Assembly (NCBI GenBank): GCA_009760855.2
Contig: WPIO01000032.1
Coordinates: 3,727,001 to 3,791,000, forward strand
DNA from: Cristatella mucedo
Taxonomy: Eukaryota; Bryozoa; Phylactolaemata; Cristatellidae
Direction: 5' to 3'
DNA length: 64,000 bases
In this document: one piece after another, positions 11,729-21,959 of the stretch
Layout of the letters: each line of letters begins with the position of its first letter
Position numbering within the stretch: position 1 is the stretch's first letter
Made by a program: the position numbers and the translations under genes
Notes under the pieces: generated by a model
Seen by the model: the letters and a program-made list of their open reading frames with translations, nothing else
Told to the model about the DNA's origin: nothing
The model's database searches: none

Positions 11729-12471
11729 ACGATGAACGATTACCTGTTATAGGACTCGAGTTCTCGAACTGGGTCGTGACCTGTGCGAGCACCTTATCTT
11801 TCGGCTAAGACCCCGGACCAGAACAAGCTTCCGTAGTTGCATTAATACCATGCACATCAAACCGAAAAATAAGTTGTATTTACCACGCGTTGATCGAGTA
11901 ATCCGTAGGTCAAGAAATGAACTCGAGATGCTTGAGTTTTTGCCACACTTTCGCTATACCTGGTGAAAACTCACCACTTAATCAGTGTCGCTACTTGAAC
12001 CTGCAGTGAAACAGTTAGGCAATTCATTGTCCTGCAAAGTGTATTTTTTTAAACACGGCGTGTGTTAGACCAGTTTTTATAAAAAAAGGCATACACTCTT
12101 AGGATTTTTCTCATGCGGTTGGTCGCATCTTTTCACCTGGCTTTTTGCAGCCCACTAGCAAAACGTCAATAATCCCAACATCCACTCATCTAGTATAGGC
12201 AAGCAGATATGAATTATTTTTCATAGTGGCATCCATCATGAAATCTGATTCATAGCACTTGTCCTGGCGAGAGGCAATCGAGCCTGGCAGGCCGCAGCAG
12301 AACGTCGCCGAACGCCGAGTCCAAAGAAGCGTCACAGCTCAGTCCTCATTGGCTGCTGTGACGCTCATATGTCAGGAATGCTGTCGAGGGAATTTGGTGT
12401 TTTTAGGATGCTGAAAAACTTAATGCGAAAGAGAATTCATATAAATTCTACTTCCTCTGAGGACGTTGTTT
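11729..12471. other. non-coding, nothing recognised
   Basis: No exon or element recognised between the two L2 tails. Confidence 0.5.
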
Positions 12472-12642
12472 TGCATGCTGACCGTGTGCATGTCACCCCT
12501 AACCATGTTATTCATGTTGTTTATCACGCACGATATTACTCACCATTCAATTGCGTTTCCCTTTGCAGCCAATGTAAAGCGCCTAGAAAGAGATTGAGTT
12601 CTCTGATGGCGCTTTATCAAGTGCATTATTATTATTATTATT
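12472..12642 (+). mobile_element. L2 3' UTR and tail
   Basis: About 100 bp of L2 3' UTR (GTCACCCCTAACCATGTTATTC) is followed by the terminal hairpin with arms AAAGCGCC (12576-12583) and GGCGCTTT (12608-12615), then (ATT)n. It matches the 3' UTRs of the coding L2 copies ending at 38150 and 51224. Confidence 0.85.
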
Positions 12643-12865
12643 GTTTAGCGGCTCCCTTAACGCATTTGGAGCTTTTAGGCCATTCTTTTGGATTCACCTC
12701 ATCATCGAGCGGGATCACCTACCGATTGCGTTAAATGACCCTTAGTTAAAAGATCCGCTGTAAAATAATTTTTGGTCTGGTTTAGCAATTATCCCATCCA
12801 AGAATTTCAATTATTTGTTCAATTTTCTGAGAGAGCTGTGCACCATAAAATAACTTAATCCCCAT

Positions 12866-13330
12866 GCAGGTGCTTTACAAGTCACCGCTAGAGAAATCAA
12901 TTTGTAAGGGTTAGTGATAAGCACGGTATCAAGCATGCAAAGTTAAGCAAGCATCCATCTTAGGCCAGCATGCTAAAGAAAACAAGAAGACACTCATGGT
13001 CACTGGTTAGTAAGACCTCTGGCTAGTAACATGCACTGAATCATGCGCAGGTACAAACAAATAAACACGAAAGAACAAAAACAAATTGGCCATGAAAATT
13101 CTGGCCTGAGCAGATGTTAATTCAGAAGGGACAAGTAGCAAGGTGATTGCACTTAGTGACCACAGCCGTAAGTGAGCTCCAGATTTTCAGCGCTTACAAG
13201 TTGAAGGCCTCTGATCACCAAACGGATTTAATTGAGTGCGGTGAAAGGCGAGATGACAATGTGCTGAAAAGCGGATGGTGCGAGAGCACACTGGAGGACT
13301 AAAGAGGTCGTATGCTGGTGCAACCTAGTG
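12866..13330 (-). mobile_element. L2 3' portion, minus strand, decayed
   Basis: The reverse complement contains a decayed FGDRAF...WSSL motif (AFNL-ALKIWSSLTAVVTKCNHL) followed by 3' UTR. The whole segment aligns in the same orientation with 55180-55700 (shared strings such as GGCCAGC.TGC and TGAATCATGC.CAG), so both are copies of one older L2 subfamily. Confidence 0.6.
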
Positions 13331-13486
13331 CAGTGACCTGAAAACCAGCCTCAAGATCCTAATATCGATAATCTCACCCAAAAGACCTCGCACGAACTCT
13401 CATTAATTTCAAAATAAAGAGCCACAAAAAGCCGTCAGTCGGGGGAGATTGAATGTCAAGGTAGTTCGCTTTAAGTGATGGACAAT

Positions 13487-13540
13487 TTTGCAGCCTCTAC
13501 TTCTTCAGTCCAATGCTCTACCTATTGAGCCACGGGACCA
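13487..13540 (-). mobile_element. tRNA-like SINE head
   Basis: The minus strand reads GTGGCTCAATAGGTAGAGCA, a strong tRNA A-box/D-arm. The expected B box about 35 nt later is degraded. No acceptor-stem pairing is evident, so it is called a SINE relic (SINE-C-like), not a tRNA gene. Confidence 0.4.
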
Positions 13541-13814
13541 CTGGTCTGTTGTCAGCAAAAGAGTCTCTATTTTGAATTTTCACTCATGTGCTCTAACGGA
13601 ATCCAGGTGTAATGCCTGGATGCATTTATATGCTTGTAATTGCCATTTGTTGCTTAATGACATTGATTGTGTCTACTGTGGTCGATGACCAAAGACTGTA
13701 TCCACTGCCCAAATGCTGCAGACCCATTCAGAAAGACGCCTCCTACGAGCTGTCTGGAAAAGCGTTGCTTGACACAGCTGAATAGCTGAACGTTCTTGTG
13801 ACCTTTAGCGGCGG

Positions 13815-13945
13815 TTTAAGGTCAAGCAGTTACGTAAAAACGCACAGCGGCGAAAGACAGTATATCGTGAAACTGAGTGCTGTAAAATTTCACTTCAAGC
13901 GGGAAGTAGTTTCTCAACCTTTAGTTGTTCAGATGAGTGTTCTAC
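13815..13945 (-). mobile_element. SINE-C-like fragment
   Basis: On the minus strand AATCGGTAGAACACTCATCT (A-box-like) is followed by AAGGTTGAGAAACT (B-box-like) and a body containing CGTTTTTACG, which also occurs in the 20.2-kb SINE-C. Degenerate. It ends 5 bp before a SINE-A. Confidence 0.35.
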
Positions 13946-13950
13946 CGATT

Positions 13951-14090
13951 GCCGAGCTGGTTTGGTCCAGTGGTTAAGGCGCTCGCCCCGACTAAGGTCT
14001 GGCTGAGGTCGTGGAATCGAGCCCCGCGGCATATGCGAAGCTCCTGAATAAAGATTAAGTTCTCTTGGGGTGCTATACGAATGAATTATA
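13951..14090 (+). mobile_element. SINE-A, full length
   Basis: tRNA-derived SINE. Head GCCGAGCTGGTTTGGTCCAG and TGGTTAAGGCGCTCG carries the A box; GGTCGTGGAATCGAGCCCC carries the B box. The 3' half (CCTGAATAAAGATTAAGTTC, then TCTTGGGGTGCTATACGAATG) forms the hairpin shared with L2. It ends directly in a long (TA)n array, as several other SINE-A copies do. Confidence 0.88.
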
Positions 14091-14113
14091 TATATATAAT
14101 TATATATAATATA

Positions 14114-14195
<82 letters not shown>

Positions 14196-14221
14196 ATATA
14201 TAATATATAATATAGTATATA

Positions 14222-14252
<31 letters not shown>
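14088..14252. repeat. (TA)n microsatellite, about 165 bp
   Basis: Almost pure TA with short interruptions, followed by (GATA)-like GACAGATAGATAGAT. It probably expanded from the SINE-A 3' tail. Confidence 0.95.
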
Positions 14253-14257
<5 letters not shown>

Positions 14258-14270
14258 GATAGATAGATCT

Positions 14271-16100
14271 ATTGAGCTATTAAGCGCTGTTTAGCGGAAC
14301 TATTGTACCAACCTCGGTTTTTCTTTGCTCTCAAACCCTGTCATGGCGAAATTAAATTACTGTTTAATTTTCAATCAAAAAATTTTGCAGCAAAATATTT
14401 CTTTCTGCTGATCTTCCACTAGAAAACTTACTTCCACAATTTTTTTCAACGACGATATTTTCTCTTCTTCTGGAAACTTGGGACTTTTTCGGCAAAACTA
14501 TGCTGCTAATTCCATGCAGTTTACCGCATTGACTGTCCTAATCGCTGAGCTTTGTCTAGCGTTTCTTCTTTGCTACATGATATTAGGTCTGTTGGGTATT
14601 AAATAACAGCCCGAAAGTCACATAAGCTGCTTGTGGGCTATTATAAACTCTTAAACGAACATTAACTTAGTATTTCCGACTTTATGAAGCTACAGATGCA
14701 AATGCACTCGAACGCACAGAAATACGCACGCAAGAATATATATACATGTAATTATACTACCATAAATTTTACAAGTATATACATATATCTGAAAAAATGT
14801 AAGAACAATATATATATATATATCTGAAAAAAATAAGAAAAATGCATATATAAAAACTTTATATTCAGATTTATTTTTCGAAATCAGCAGGAATAACTGC
14901 ATGTTTTGGCACAATACTAGAGTGCACATCACTTTATCGAGAGTCAATTAAGAGTCTACCAAAGTGCGGCAATTGTTGTGCCCCAAAAACTTGCCGATAT
15001 GCTCCTCAATTTGGCCAGAGCAAGTATCACATGAGAAAGTAGCCCTGGAAAGCAGCAGCTGCGACGCTCGGGACTGACGTTCGTGGCTCACACGTGACTG
15101 ACGTGCCTGGCTTCTGTGCAGCTACTGGTATATACACGTTTTTCTTTCGCACGACAATGCGAACTGCGAGACGAGCAAGCTGCGGAGTGAATTCCGGAGG
15201 ACGCTAAGATCAGCCGACGAGCTGCAATGTTTTGGATCGGAACGAATTCTTGGATAGGCCTTTTAGCGTTTGAGAACACTGTAATAGAGGAGAGTAATCG
15301 AGGAAGCGCGATTGCACTCCACCTATCTAGACGGTCGACTGTATACTTATACGAACGTTCTCCTAATTCAACATGACACCAAGGTCAATCGTGCACGCGG
15401 AAAAAGAAGAAGAGGGCCAGGCCTTCATTGCATTTTGATACTTTTCGATGGACACTGGATGCGCATTTCTTCTTTCATATCTTTTTAAGAGTAACGTCCA
15501 ATCGTTGTTTAAGTGAGTACCTAGCAGTTTTTCCTAGCTAGAAGCGATTAATAAGAGTCGCAAGCCAAACAATACATTGCATATATATATATACGTCTTT
15601 GTTTAAGCGCACACTAGTTGCATTCACTTTTATCTGTTTAAGTGTTCATTTATATCTCCACGGAGCCTTCAAGACTAATTAGGTGTTACACGGGAGCAAT
15701 ATTTCTTTCCCTCGCCCACTCGGAGTGGTTTTACGTGGGTGCATGGAAGAGTTCATCTCAATCATCGAAGAAGGAGACACAAGTCCGAGTTAGAAGAGCA
15801 TTCAAGGAAGTAAGTAGCAGAGAATTAGCATCACCAGCCAGCTGTGAAGAAAGAGCCTGGGTCATCAGCAGTGAAGCGGATATGAAGCCATTGCACAGAA
15901 AATGTTGCTTTGAGTTACGCAGACTGGTAGTCGCAAAGCAAGAGCTTCCGTTGTCGGCATTCTGTAGATGATTTTATCAGTTCAATAGCTCAGCTCTAGA
16001 TGCACAATAATAATTATTGCGAAGCACACTGAAGATGCCAGAGCTTTTTCGAATGGCCCTAGATGTCAATCTCTATTAGCCTATCAAGCTCTATGTAGCT
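14271..16100. other. intergenic, no supported gene
   Basis: AT-rich to 15.0 kb with a short TA run at about 14810-14825. A slightly GC-richer patch at 15.04-15.26 kb contains several CACGTG and TGACGT motifs. A 109-codon + frame at 15642-15971 has no recognisable motif and no clear splice context. Confidence 0.45.
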
Positions 16101-16131
16101 CTCTCTCTCTGTGTCTCTGTGTCTCTCTGTG

Positions 16132-16178
<47 letters not shown>

Positions 16179-16207
16179 CTCTGTCTCTCTCTATCTCTCT
16201 CTATCTT

Positions 16208-16285
<78 letters not shown>

Positions 16286-16289
16286 CCCG

Positions 16290-16338
<49 letters not shown>

Positions 16339-16369
16339 CTCCCTCTCTCTGTCTCAGTCTCAGTCTCAG

Positions 16370-16464
<95 letters not shown>

Positions 16465-16511
16465 GTCTCTGTCTCTGTCTCTGTCTCTGTCTCTGTCTCT
16501 GTCTCTCTCTT
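16101..16511. repeat. compound CT / TA / CTCACT / CTCTGT microsatellite
   Basis: In order: (CT)n with TGTCT interruptions, (AT)n, a short non-repeat CTCCCCGATATT spacer, a second (AT)n, (CTCAGT)n, about 15 units of CTCACT, then (CTCTGT)n. Several frames read through without stops on both strands purely because of the repeat. Confidence 0.95.
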
Positions 16512-17270
16512 TGCAGCACAAAGTTTCAACTGCTAAGCTGCATAGTCCAGTGGTAGACTATCGTTGAAGCTCAACGTCTAGATTATTAGGCGAATCGCAT
16601 GTCCCAGCTTCCCAGGATTTCGTAAGGACATGCAGTAGAGAAGGTCGCCCTGAGTTTATGCTTTGATTGGTTGCTCTCCTCGTACTATCGCTATTCAAGC
16701 ATTGCTTCCGGGATGAGTCAGTAGCAAGACGCAGCAGCAGAGCCTGCGTATCCACGTCGCCAACGCTAATCACGTCTGAGTCATGTGTCACTCAACACTT
16801 AGCTACGCTTTCATCACCAGCGCGTGTCATGTATTTACTTAGTGCTGGAGCTTGCTCTTTGTATTTTCATTATTATAGCTGATCAAGTCTATATTCAGAT
16901 CGTGTCTCTGTGCCGTGACCTTTGACCTTAATATTTGCAGTGGATTCGACCTCAGGCTAAGGCAATCCGTAGCTACTATAAGTCGCTGCTTATCTTGGGA
17001 AAGTTTTCAAGCATAATTTTCAAACAGACTCTCGTTCTGTTGAAAGCTCAACATCAGTTGATGTTGCACTTAATGGTAGCGGTTTGAAGTCATAATAATG
17101 ACTTCTCCCTTTCAATAATCTTACCCAAGAACGAGTGGTGGTCCAGCCATTAAAGAATTACCACATGTGATCAGATCGCGAAATTGAGTTCCAAGCGGGA
17201 GTTAGCTAACCATTTCAGGAAGCAACTATACTTCAGGTTTACAATGACGTTCTTAATGATACTGATTAGG
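16512..17270. other. non-coding, possible degenerate SINE
   Basis: Contains a tRNA-A-box-like TAGTCCAGTGGTAGACTATC at about 16545-16565 without a convincing B box, and at 17140-17210 a segment resembling the SINE-C flank. No gene recognised. Confidence 0.35.
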
Positions 17271-17990
17271 TTAGAGCCACTCTACTGGCAGTTCTTGATC
17301 CGTAGGAAGAATTTGATATAATTGACCACCAGATCCTGTCTGAGCACCTTTCAATATACTTAGGTATCACTGGCGTAGGGATAAACTGAGTTAGATCTTA
17401 CCTTAGTGATAGATGTCCGATGTAGCTGAAAATGACCATCGGTTATCTAGGAAATCTATAAAGCATAGTGTACCTTAGGGTTCTGTCTTAAGCACCGTCT
17501 CTTCACTATCTATTCTCTACCTCGGTCCGAGGTCATCGCCAAACATAAAAAATAACATAATTCATTTGTATAGCGCCTGTTTTTGTCGCTTACTTTTAGG
17601 TCATTTTATTCTTTGGCTCCAGCCTATCTCTCAGATCTACTCCCCCACCAGGCCAAGCATCGTACCACCCGCCTCTCGGAATCCAACAGTTTACCAATAC
17701 CTCGTGCAAACCTCAAATCCTTTGGAGACCGTGCATTTAGTTCGTATGCTCCCAAAGCCTGGAACTCCCTCCTGACTTACGACAGAATATCCCCTGACTT
17801 GACCACATTTAAAAAGAGCTTAAAGACACACCTATTTAGGACAGCATTTAGTGGGTCCCTGCGATTCGTCCTTCATGTGCCTATGCATGCTGACACTATT
17901 GCATGCTGCCACTAACCACATTTGCATGCTGACCCTGTGCATGCCACCACTAGCCATGTTATTCATGTTGTTTATTCAGCATCCCCACGT
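17271..17990 (+). mobile_element. L2 LINE, reverse transcriptase and C-terminal fragment
   Basis: 17280-17540 translates, with stops, to reverse-transcriptase core blocks (EEFDIIDHQIL, then RSYLSDRC). 17590-17870 gives the C-terminal block AYLSDLLPHQAKHRTTR ... SFGDRAFSSYAPKAWNSL ... TTFKKSLKTHLFRTAF. Between them sits a 30-bp SINE-A tail in the opposite orientation, and the intervening thumb region is deleted. The 3' UTR starts but is cut at about 17990, where a GC-rich block begins, so the hairpin tail is absent. Confidence 0.82.
17545..17574 (-). mobile_element. SINE-A tail-only insertion inside L2
   Basis: The reverse complement is GGCGCTATACAAATGAATTA, the terminal bases of SINE-A. It lies exactly where the flanking L2 loses coding sequence. 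Either an extremely truncated insertion or a microhomology-mediated rearrangement. Confidence 0.5.
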
Positions 17991-18931
17991 TCGCTAAAAC
18001 CTGGACCGTGTACCGTGCTCTGGGATCGTGTACCTTGGACAGCTGCCTCCCTCAGGTCCACAGATTGGCTGCAGATTGGCTGGCGGCTGCGGCTGGCAGG
18101 CAGCAGCCGATCTGTCACGGATGAACGACATCGCTGCCGTTTCAACGCGGAAAGCCGCGTCGCAAGAGCGGAGCGAGGCTCGAAATGCTGACGTGCGGGT
18201 TAGCCTGCTTCGTTCGTGCAGCGCGCGCGATCGAGTGAAGTTCGCGAGCAGCTGCGAGCGACCGATTTCGGGCGTCGGGCGGAGAGATTGAAAGAACGAC
18301 TGCTGCTGCTGCTGTGGCGGTCGCCGCCTACCAGTCGGGATGCACTCACCAGCGAGTCGGCAGTCTACTTCCGACTGCTGCGACGACACTTGGATAAAAT
18401 CCCACGAGAACAGTTTCGCAATAGCCGGGCGGCAGCGCGGCCGGCGGTATTAGCGGATTCGGAGCCCGAATTTCAGCGTGCTCACTCCGCCGCGACTAGC
18501 CCGTTTCCACGGCTAAACCGTTTCCACGGCTAAACGCTAAGCGGCGATCGCGAAACGAGGGATTCGCGACGGCACCTTGGCTACCGGCGCCGAGCGTCCG
18601 CGAGAGCGCAGATCAAGAGTGGGCGCCCTTAGCCGGATAAGCCTCGCACGTGCACGCGCAATCGCCATTCGTGGCCGCCGCTCGACGGCGAGCGAGCTGG
18701 GAGTCTGGGCGCTGTTGCAGCAATCGTCCACGCGGCGGCGGCGCGCATCTGCATCCCTATTTGGTAGCGCGAGATCGCCGCATCGATCGCCTCTCTCACC
18801 GCTCGCGCCACCGATTCTGCCTAAAACAGCGCCCAAGATATCTCGTCGTGGCAGCCTTGCGCCATAATGCCCCTAACGGTCAGACTGCTTGCTCACACGC
18901 AGGAAGAGTTTTGACAGCGTTCGCTCGCTGA
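17991..18931. other. CpG-rich block, possible promoter or exons
   Basis: About 0.9 kb of GC-rich, CpG-dense DNA starting at the broken end of an L2. Open frames exist on both strands (for example 18216-18533 on +, 18537-18836 on -), as expected in such DNA, and none has a recognisable motif. A 17-bp unit, CCGTTTCCACGGCTAAA, is tandemly duplicated at 18501-18534. Confidence 0.4.
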
Positions 18932-19049
18932 CATGCGATCTGGTCGTCGGAAGAAGGTTTAACTCTGCATCTGACGAGGCCTCTCTGCATGACTCTTTAT
19001 AGTCTTTGCCAGTAGCGCTAGCGGGTTTCACCGCGAAGACCATGCACAC

Positions 19050-19054
19050 AGAGA

Positions 19055-19103
<49 letters not shown>

Positions 19104-19115
19104 CAGACAGACAGA
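19050..19115. repeat. (GA)n and (GACA)n microsatellite
   Basis: A run of GA dinucleotides changes into GACA tetranucleotides. Purine-rich GA-biased sequence continues to about 19250. Confidence 0.9.
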
Positions 19116-19254
19116 AAAAGCAAGAGACAGAGATTTAGATACCGTGGGAAGAGAAAAGAGCGTGTGAGAGAGATAGAGCGATAATTAGAGAGTTAGAGAG
19201 GGTGGGTGAGCGAGTGAGTGAGAGAGCGCACGAGAGAGGAAAAGTGAGAAGAAG

Positions 19255-19388
<134 letters not shown>

Positions 19389-19389
19389 T

Positions 19390-20214
19390 AAAGTGTTTGT
19401 CGGTTGCAGAGGCTGAAACTCCAAAACCTCTACTCGGCGGCTGTATCTTGAAGAGTAATTTTCAGGTCCCTCGCTCCAAAAGTTCGATGACCAATGATTG
19501 ACACCTACCACAACCGAGCGATCCCTAGTGCTGTTTTTGCTTTTAAGGTGATACTGCAGCTGAACTATACCACGAATCTTTGTACATACGAGTCCCATGT
19601 CGAGCTCGATGTGGGATTGCCATTCGCTACTGCTGCTGCTGAGTCCAATGAGTGTTCTTTACAGTTTCTATCTTCTCTGCTCGAATTCTTCTCTCCGAAC
19701 TGCTGGCATCACCCAAGAGGTCATCGGACTAGTGTTGCAATCACACGCTCTGTGCTCGAGTGCACTTGCTTTGCCGCTTGGCAGATGCTCGCTGACCCGG
19801 ACACTGGTTAGCCGCACATGGGCAGCAGCCGTAGCTCTCGATGCTCATTGATCCCACTGACCTCTATCTTTCCAGTCTGCAACCCCAGCCAGCTTACACA
19901 TCCAAAGTTTACAAGGCCCCAGAGGATGCTTAACGTGCAAGCTCGCGACCCAATCCGGAAACCCGCGCTTGAAACGCCGAAGCATTAAGGCAGCGTTAAT
20001 TAAGCATTGAGAAGACTCATGAAAGGAGAATTCAAATCCGCACCATCTGCATCTGCAGCGCGTGCGTTGCAAAAGCGACTGGGCCGCTCTATTTAGCCGC
20101 TGCTACTCGAAAAAAGAATGAGCAGTTACTTCAAAATGCAAGACGACCGCAGGCTGTCTGTGTAGTGGGGCGTAGTGCCGTAAAAACGTGTCGCCTGGAG
20201 ATGATCAAGCTGCA
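19390..20214. other. non-coding, nothing recognised
   Basis: Mixed-composition DNA with only overlapping chance frames. Confidence 0.45.
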
Positions 20215-20365
20215 AGCTAAAAATCTCAAACATAGAGCGACCGGAGGCTGTTTTCCGTGAGACTTTACGCAAAAACAAATTCGTCTTGAGAGGCAACGAT
20301 CCTGAAAACTCGAGGTTTTTGGTCCACTGCTCTTACCGATCGAGCTACCGATATTAGTCAAACTT
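20215..20365 (-). mobile_element. SINE-C, minus strand
   Basis: The reverse complement begins GGTAGCTCGATCGGTAAGAG (tRNA D-arm/A box) with a B-box-like AGGATCGTTGCC about 35 nt later. The body (CCGGTCGCTCTATGTTTGA) matches the + copy at 1655-1800. A complete clover-leaf with acceptor stem is not apparent. Confidence 0.5.
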
Positions 20366-20744
20366 ATCCTACAGTTGCTAGCTTCGTAAGAGGACACTAG
20401 TTATATTCGGTGACAGATCTTTTTTCCGTGCGACCCCATCTAGTTGTGCTCTTTGCTAGCAGTCACTGCTGAGTTTGTGACATCTCGTTGGCTTATCATG
20501 TTCACAAGCGTACTGGACTTAGCAGTGACCCGACCAAAGGCCCCAACAAAATAGCCAGCACAGAAAACAGCCAAAGACAAAATAGCCCCGACAAAGCTGA
20601 TAATTTTGAGATAAAAACATATTAATGAAGACCAAAAATGAAAAAAATACTTAATAAATGATTAATACCTAATAAATAAATAAAATTGGTAGACATACCT
20701 TTTTCTGGAGTAAAAGTTTATTATGATTAGACTTGAGAATTTTT
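20366..20744. other. non-coding, AT-rich
   Basis: Contains short internal AAAATAGCC direct repeats around 20540-20600. Nothing else recognised. Confidence 0.45.
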
Positions 20745-21675
20745 TATATATTAGAACATCGATATATTTTGATGCCGTTTGAATCACAACTTAGATTGGC
20801 AGATTGTGTGCAATTCGACGGAAATAATACAGACAATGTCATCATAGGTTGGAATAAGAGCTTCAAGACTCCGATTGAGTTGCATGTACTTTGTCTTTGG
20901 TGCTTCTGGCGATTGATGGTCGGTTGAAAGGTGTAGTGGAATGCTTCCACGGAGTTATTAGTGCAAGGCAGACCGTCAGTGACTCGATCCCGAATATTCC
21001 AGAGACAAATACCTATAGAGGTGCTGCTCTATGGTTGCGTTTCTGTCATTCAATGTAATTGTCTTTCCAATAGTCGACGATAGTATCCAGCTCATCAGGG
21101 CAACTGTTGACTTGCATTTCGAAGGCGTAAGTTATGTCAGTACTTGGAACGAAACAACTCAGAGCTAGTAAAATCTTGACGCGGAGACGAATATTTTTGT
21201 TTTCACGGCAATTTCACTCTTCTGTCAGATGAGATTATTGAACTTATCTCCGTAAACACTGTTATGAATCAAAAAGGCATCCGATGAGCAGCGTCGTGGT
21301 ACATATACAAATCACAGCATTAGGACTCGCTGTCTCAAAATCCGCCGTCATTTTAATTGGGTTCAAAGTTGGCTTCAAATCGCTAAGCTTCTTAAAAATT
21401 TGGACATATATCGCCTCACCTTTATCTTGTAGAAGAACGTAGGTCAAAGTAACCGTAGATTGGTCCACCAACGAATGCACAGTGAAAACTTGAAGAAAAA
21501 AACGTTTCAGGGGCGATTTTGAATGTTCCATCCATGAACCAATAACAATTTCTGCTCCTGAATGCCAAGATTTTCATTAGTGCCAAACATTAAAATACGA
21601 TTGGCACTATCTACTCCGGATTCCCAAAGAACGAAATGCGTGTTTCTCAATGTTTTTTTGCAGAGCTCCCGGGAT
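20745..21675 (-). pseudogene. MULE-type transposase relic
   Basis: Minus-strand translation gives a Mutator-like (MULE) DDE transposase domain in the correct order across several frames. RILMFGTNENL comes first, then WFMDGTFKIAPE (first catalytic Asp, 21521-21541), QVFTVHSLVDQSTVTLTYVL, then PIKMTADFETASPNA (second catalytic Asp, about 21332-21350), and finally LWNIRDRVTDGLPCTNNSVEAF near 20941-21010. These blocks match the MULE / FLYWCH-associated family. A frameshift at a T7 run after the first catalytic block, plus later shifts and stops, show it is dead. No terminal inverted repeats were identified. A host-domesticated copy is excluded by the breaks. Confidence 0.82.
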
Positions 21676-21959
21676 GACGGTGTCTGTAACTGTTGCTGGA
21701 TTCGCGAACAAATGTTGGATTCGTTTCCGCGTTCGCTCTGTCACTCGCTGTAATGCTGCATATGCTGGAATTTGTCAATCTACCTCCAGTAGTATTACAC
21801 CTGTACTGTGTTGAACTATCTGTATTGGTTTCTCTACACCTATTCCAGCTCTACTTTGCATTTCGGCAACCGATGTCACTCCTTCATTCTTTGCCAGATC
21901 CGGTGGATGAATATGCTCTGTAAGCAATGATGCATCGTGGTTTTACCACCTACGTACGA

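Noticed and set aside
13487-13540. Possible tRNA gene on the minus strand
   Set aside because: Good D-arm but degraded T-arm and no acceptor stem.
16111-16567. Long frames of Ser/Leu, Thr/Leu or Ser/His dipeptides on + and Arg/Glu repeats on -
   Set aside because: They run through the CT/TA/CTCACT array. The absence of stops follows from the repeat unit in every frame.
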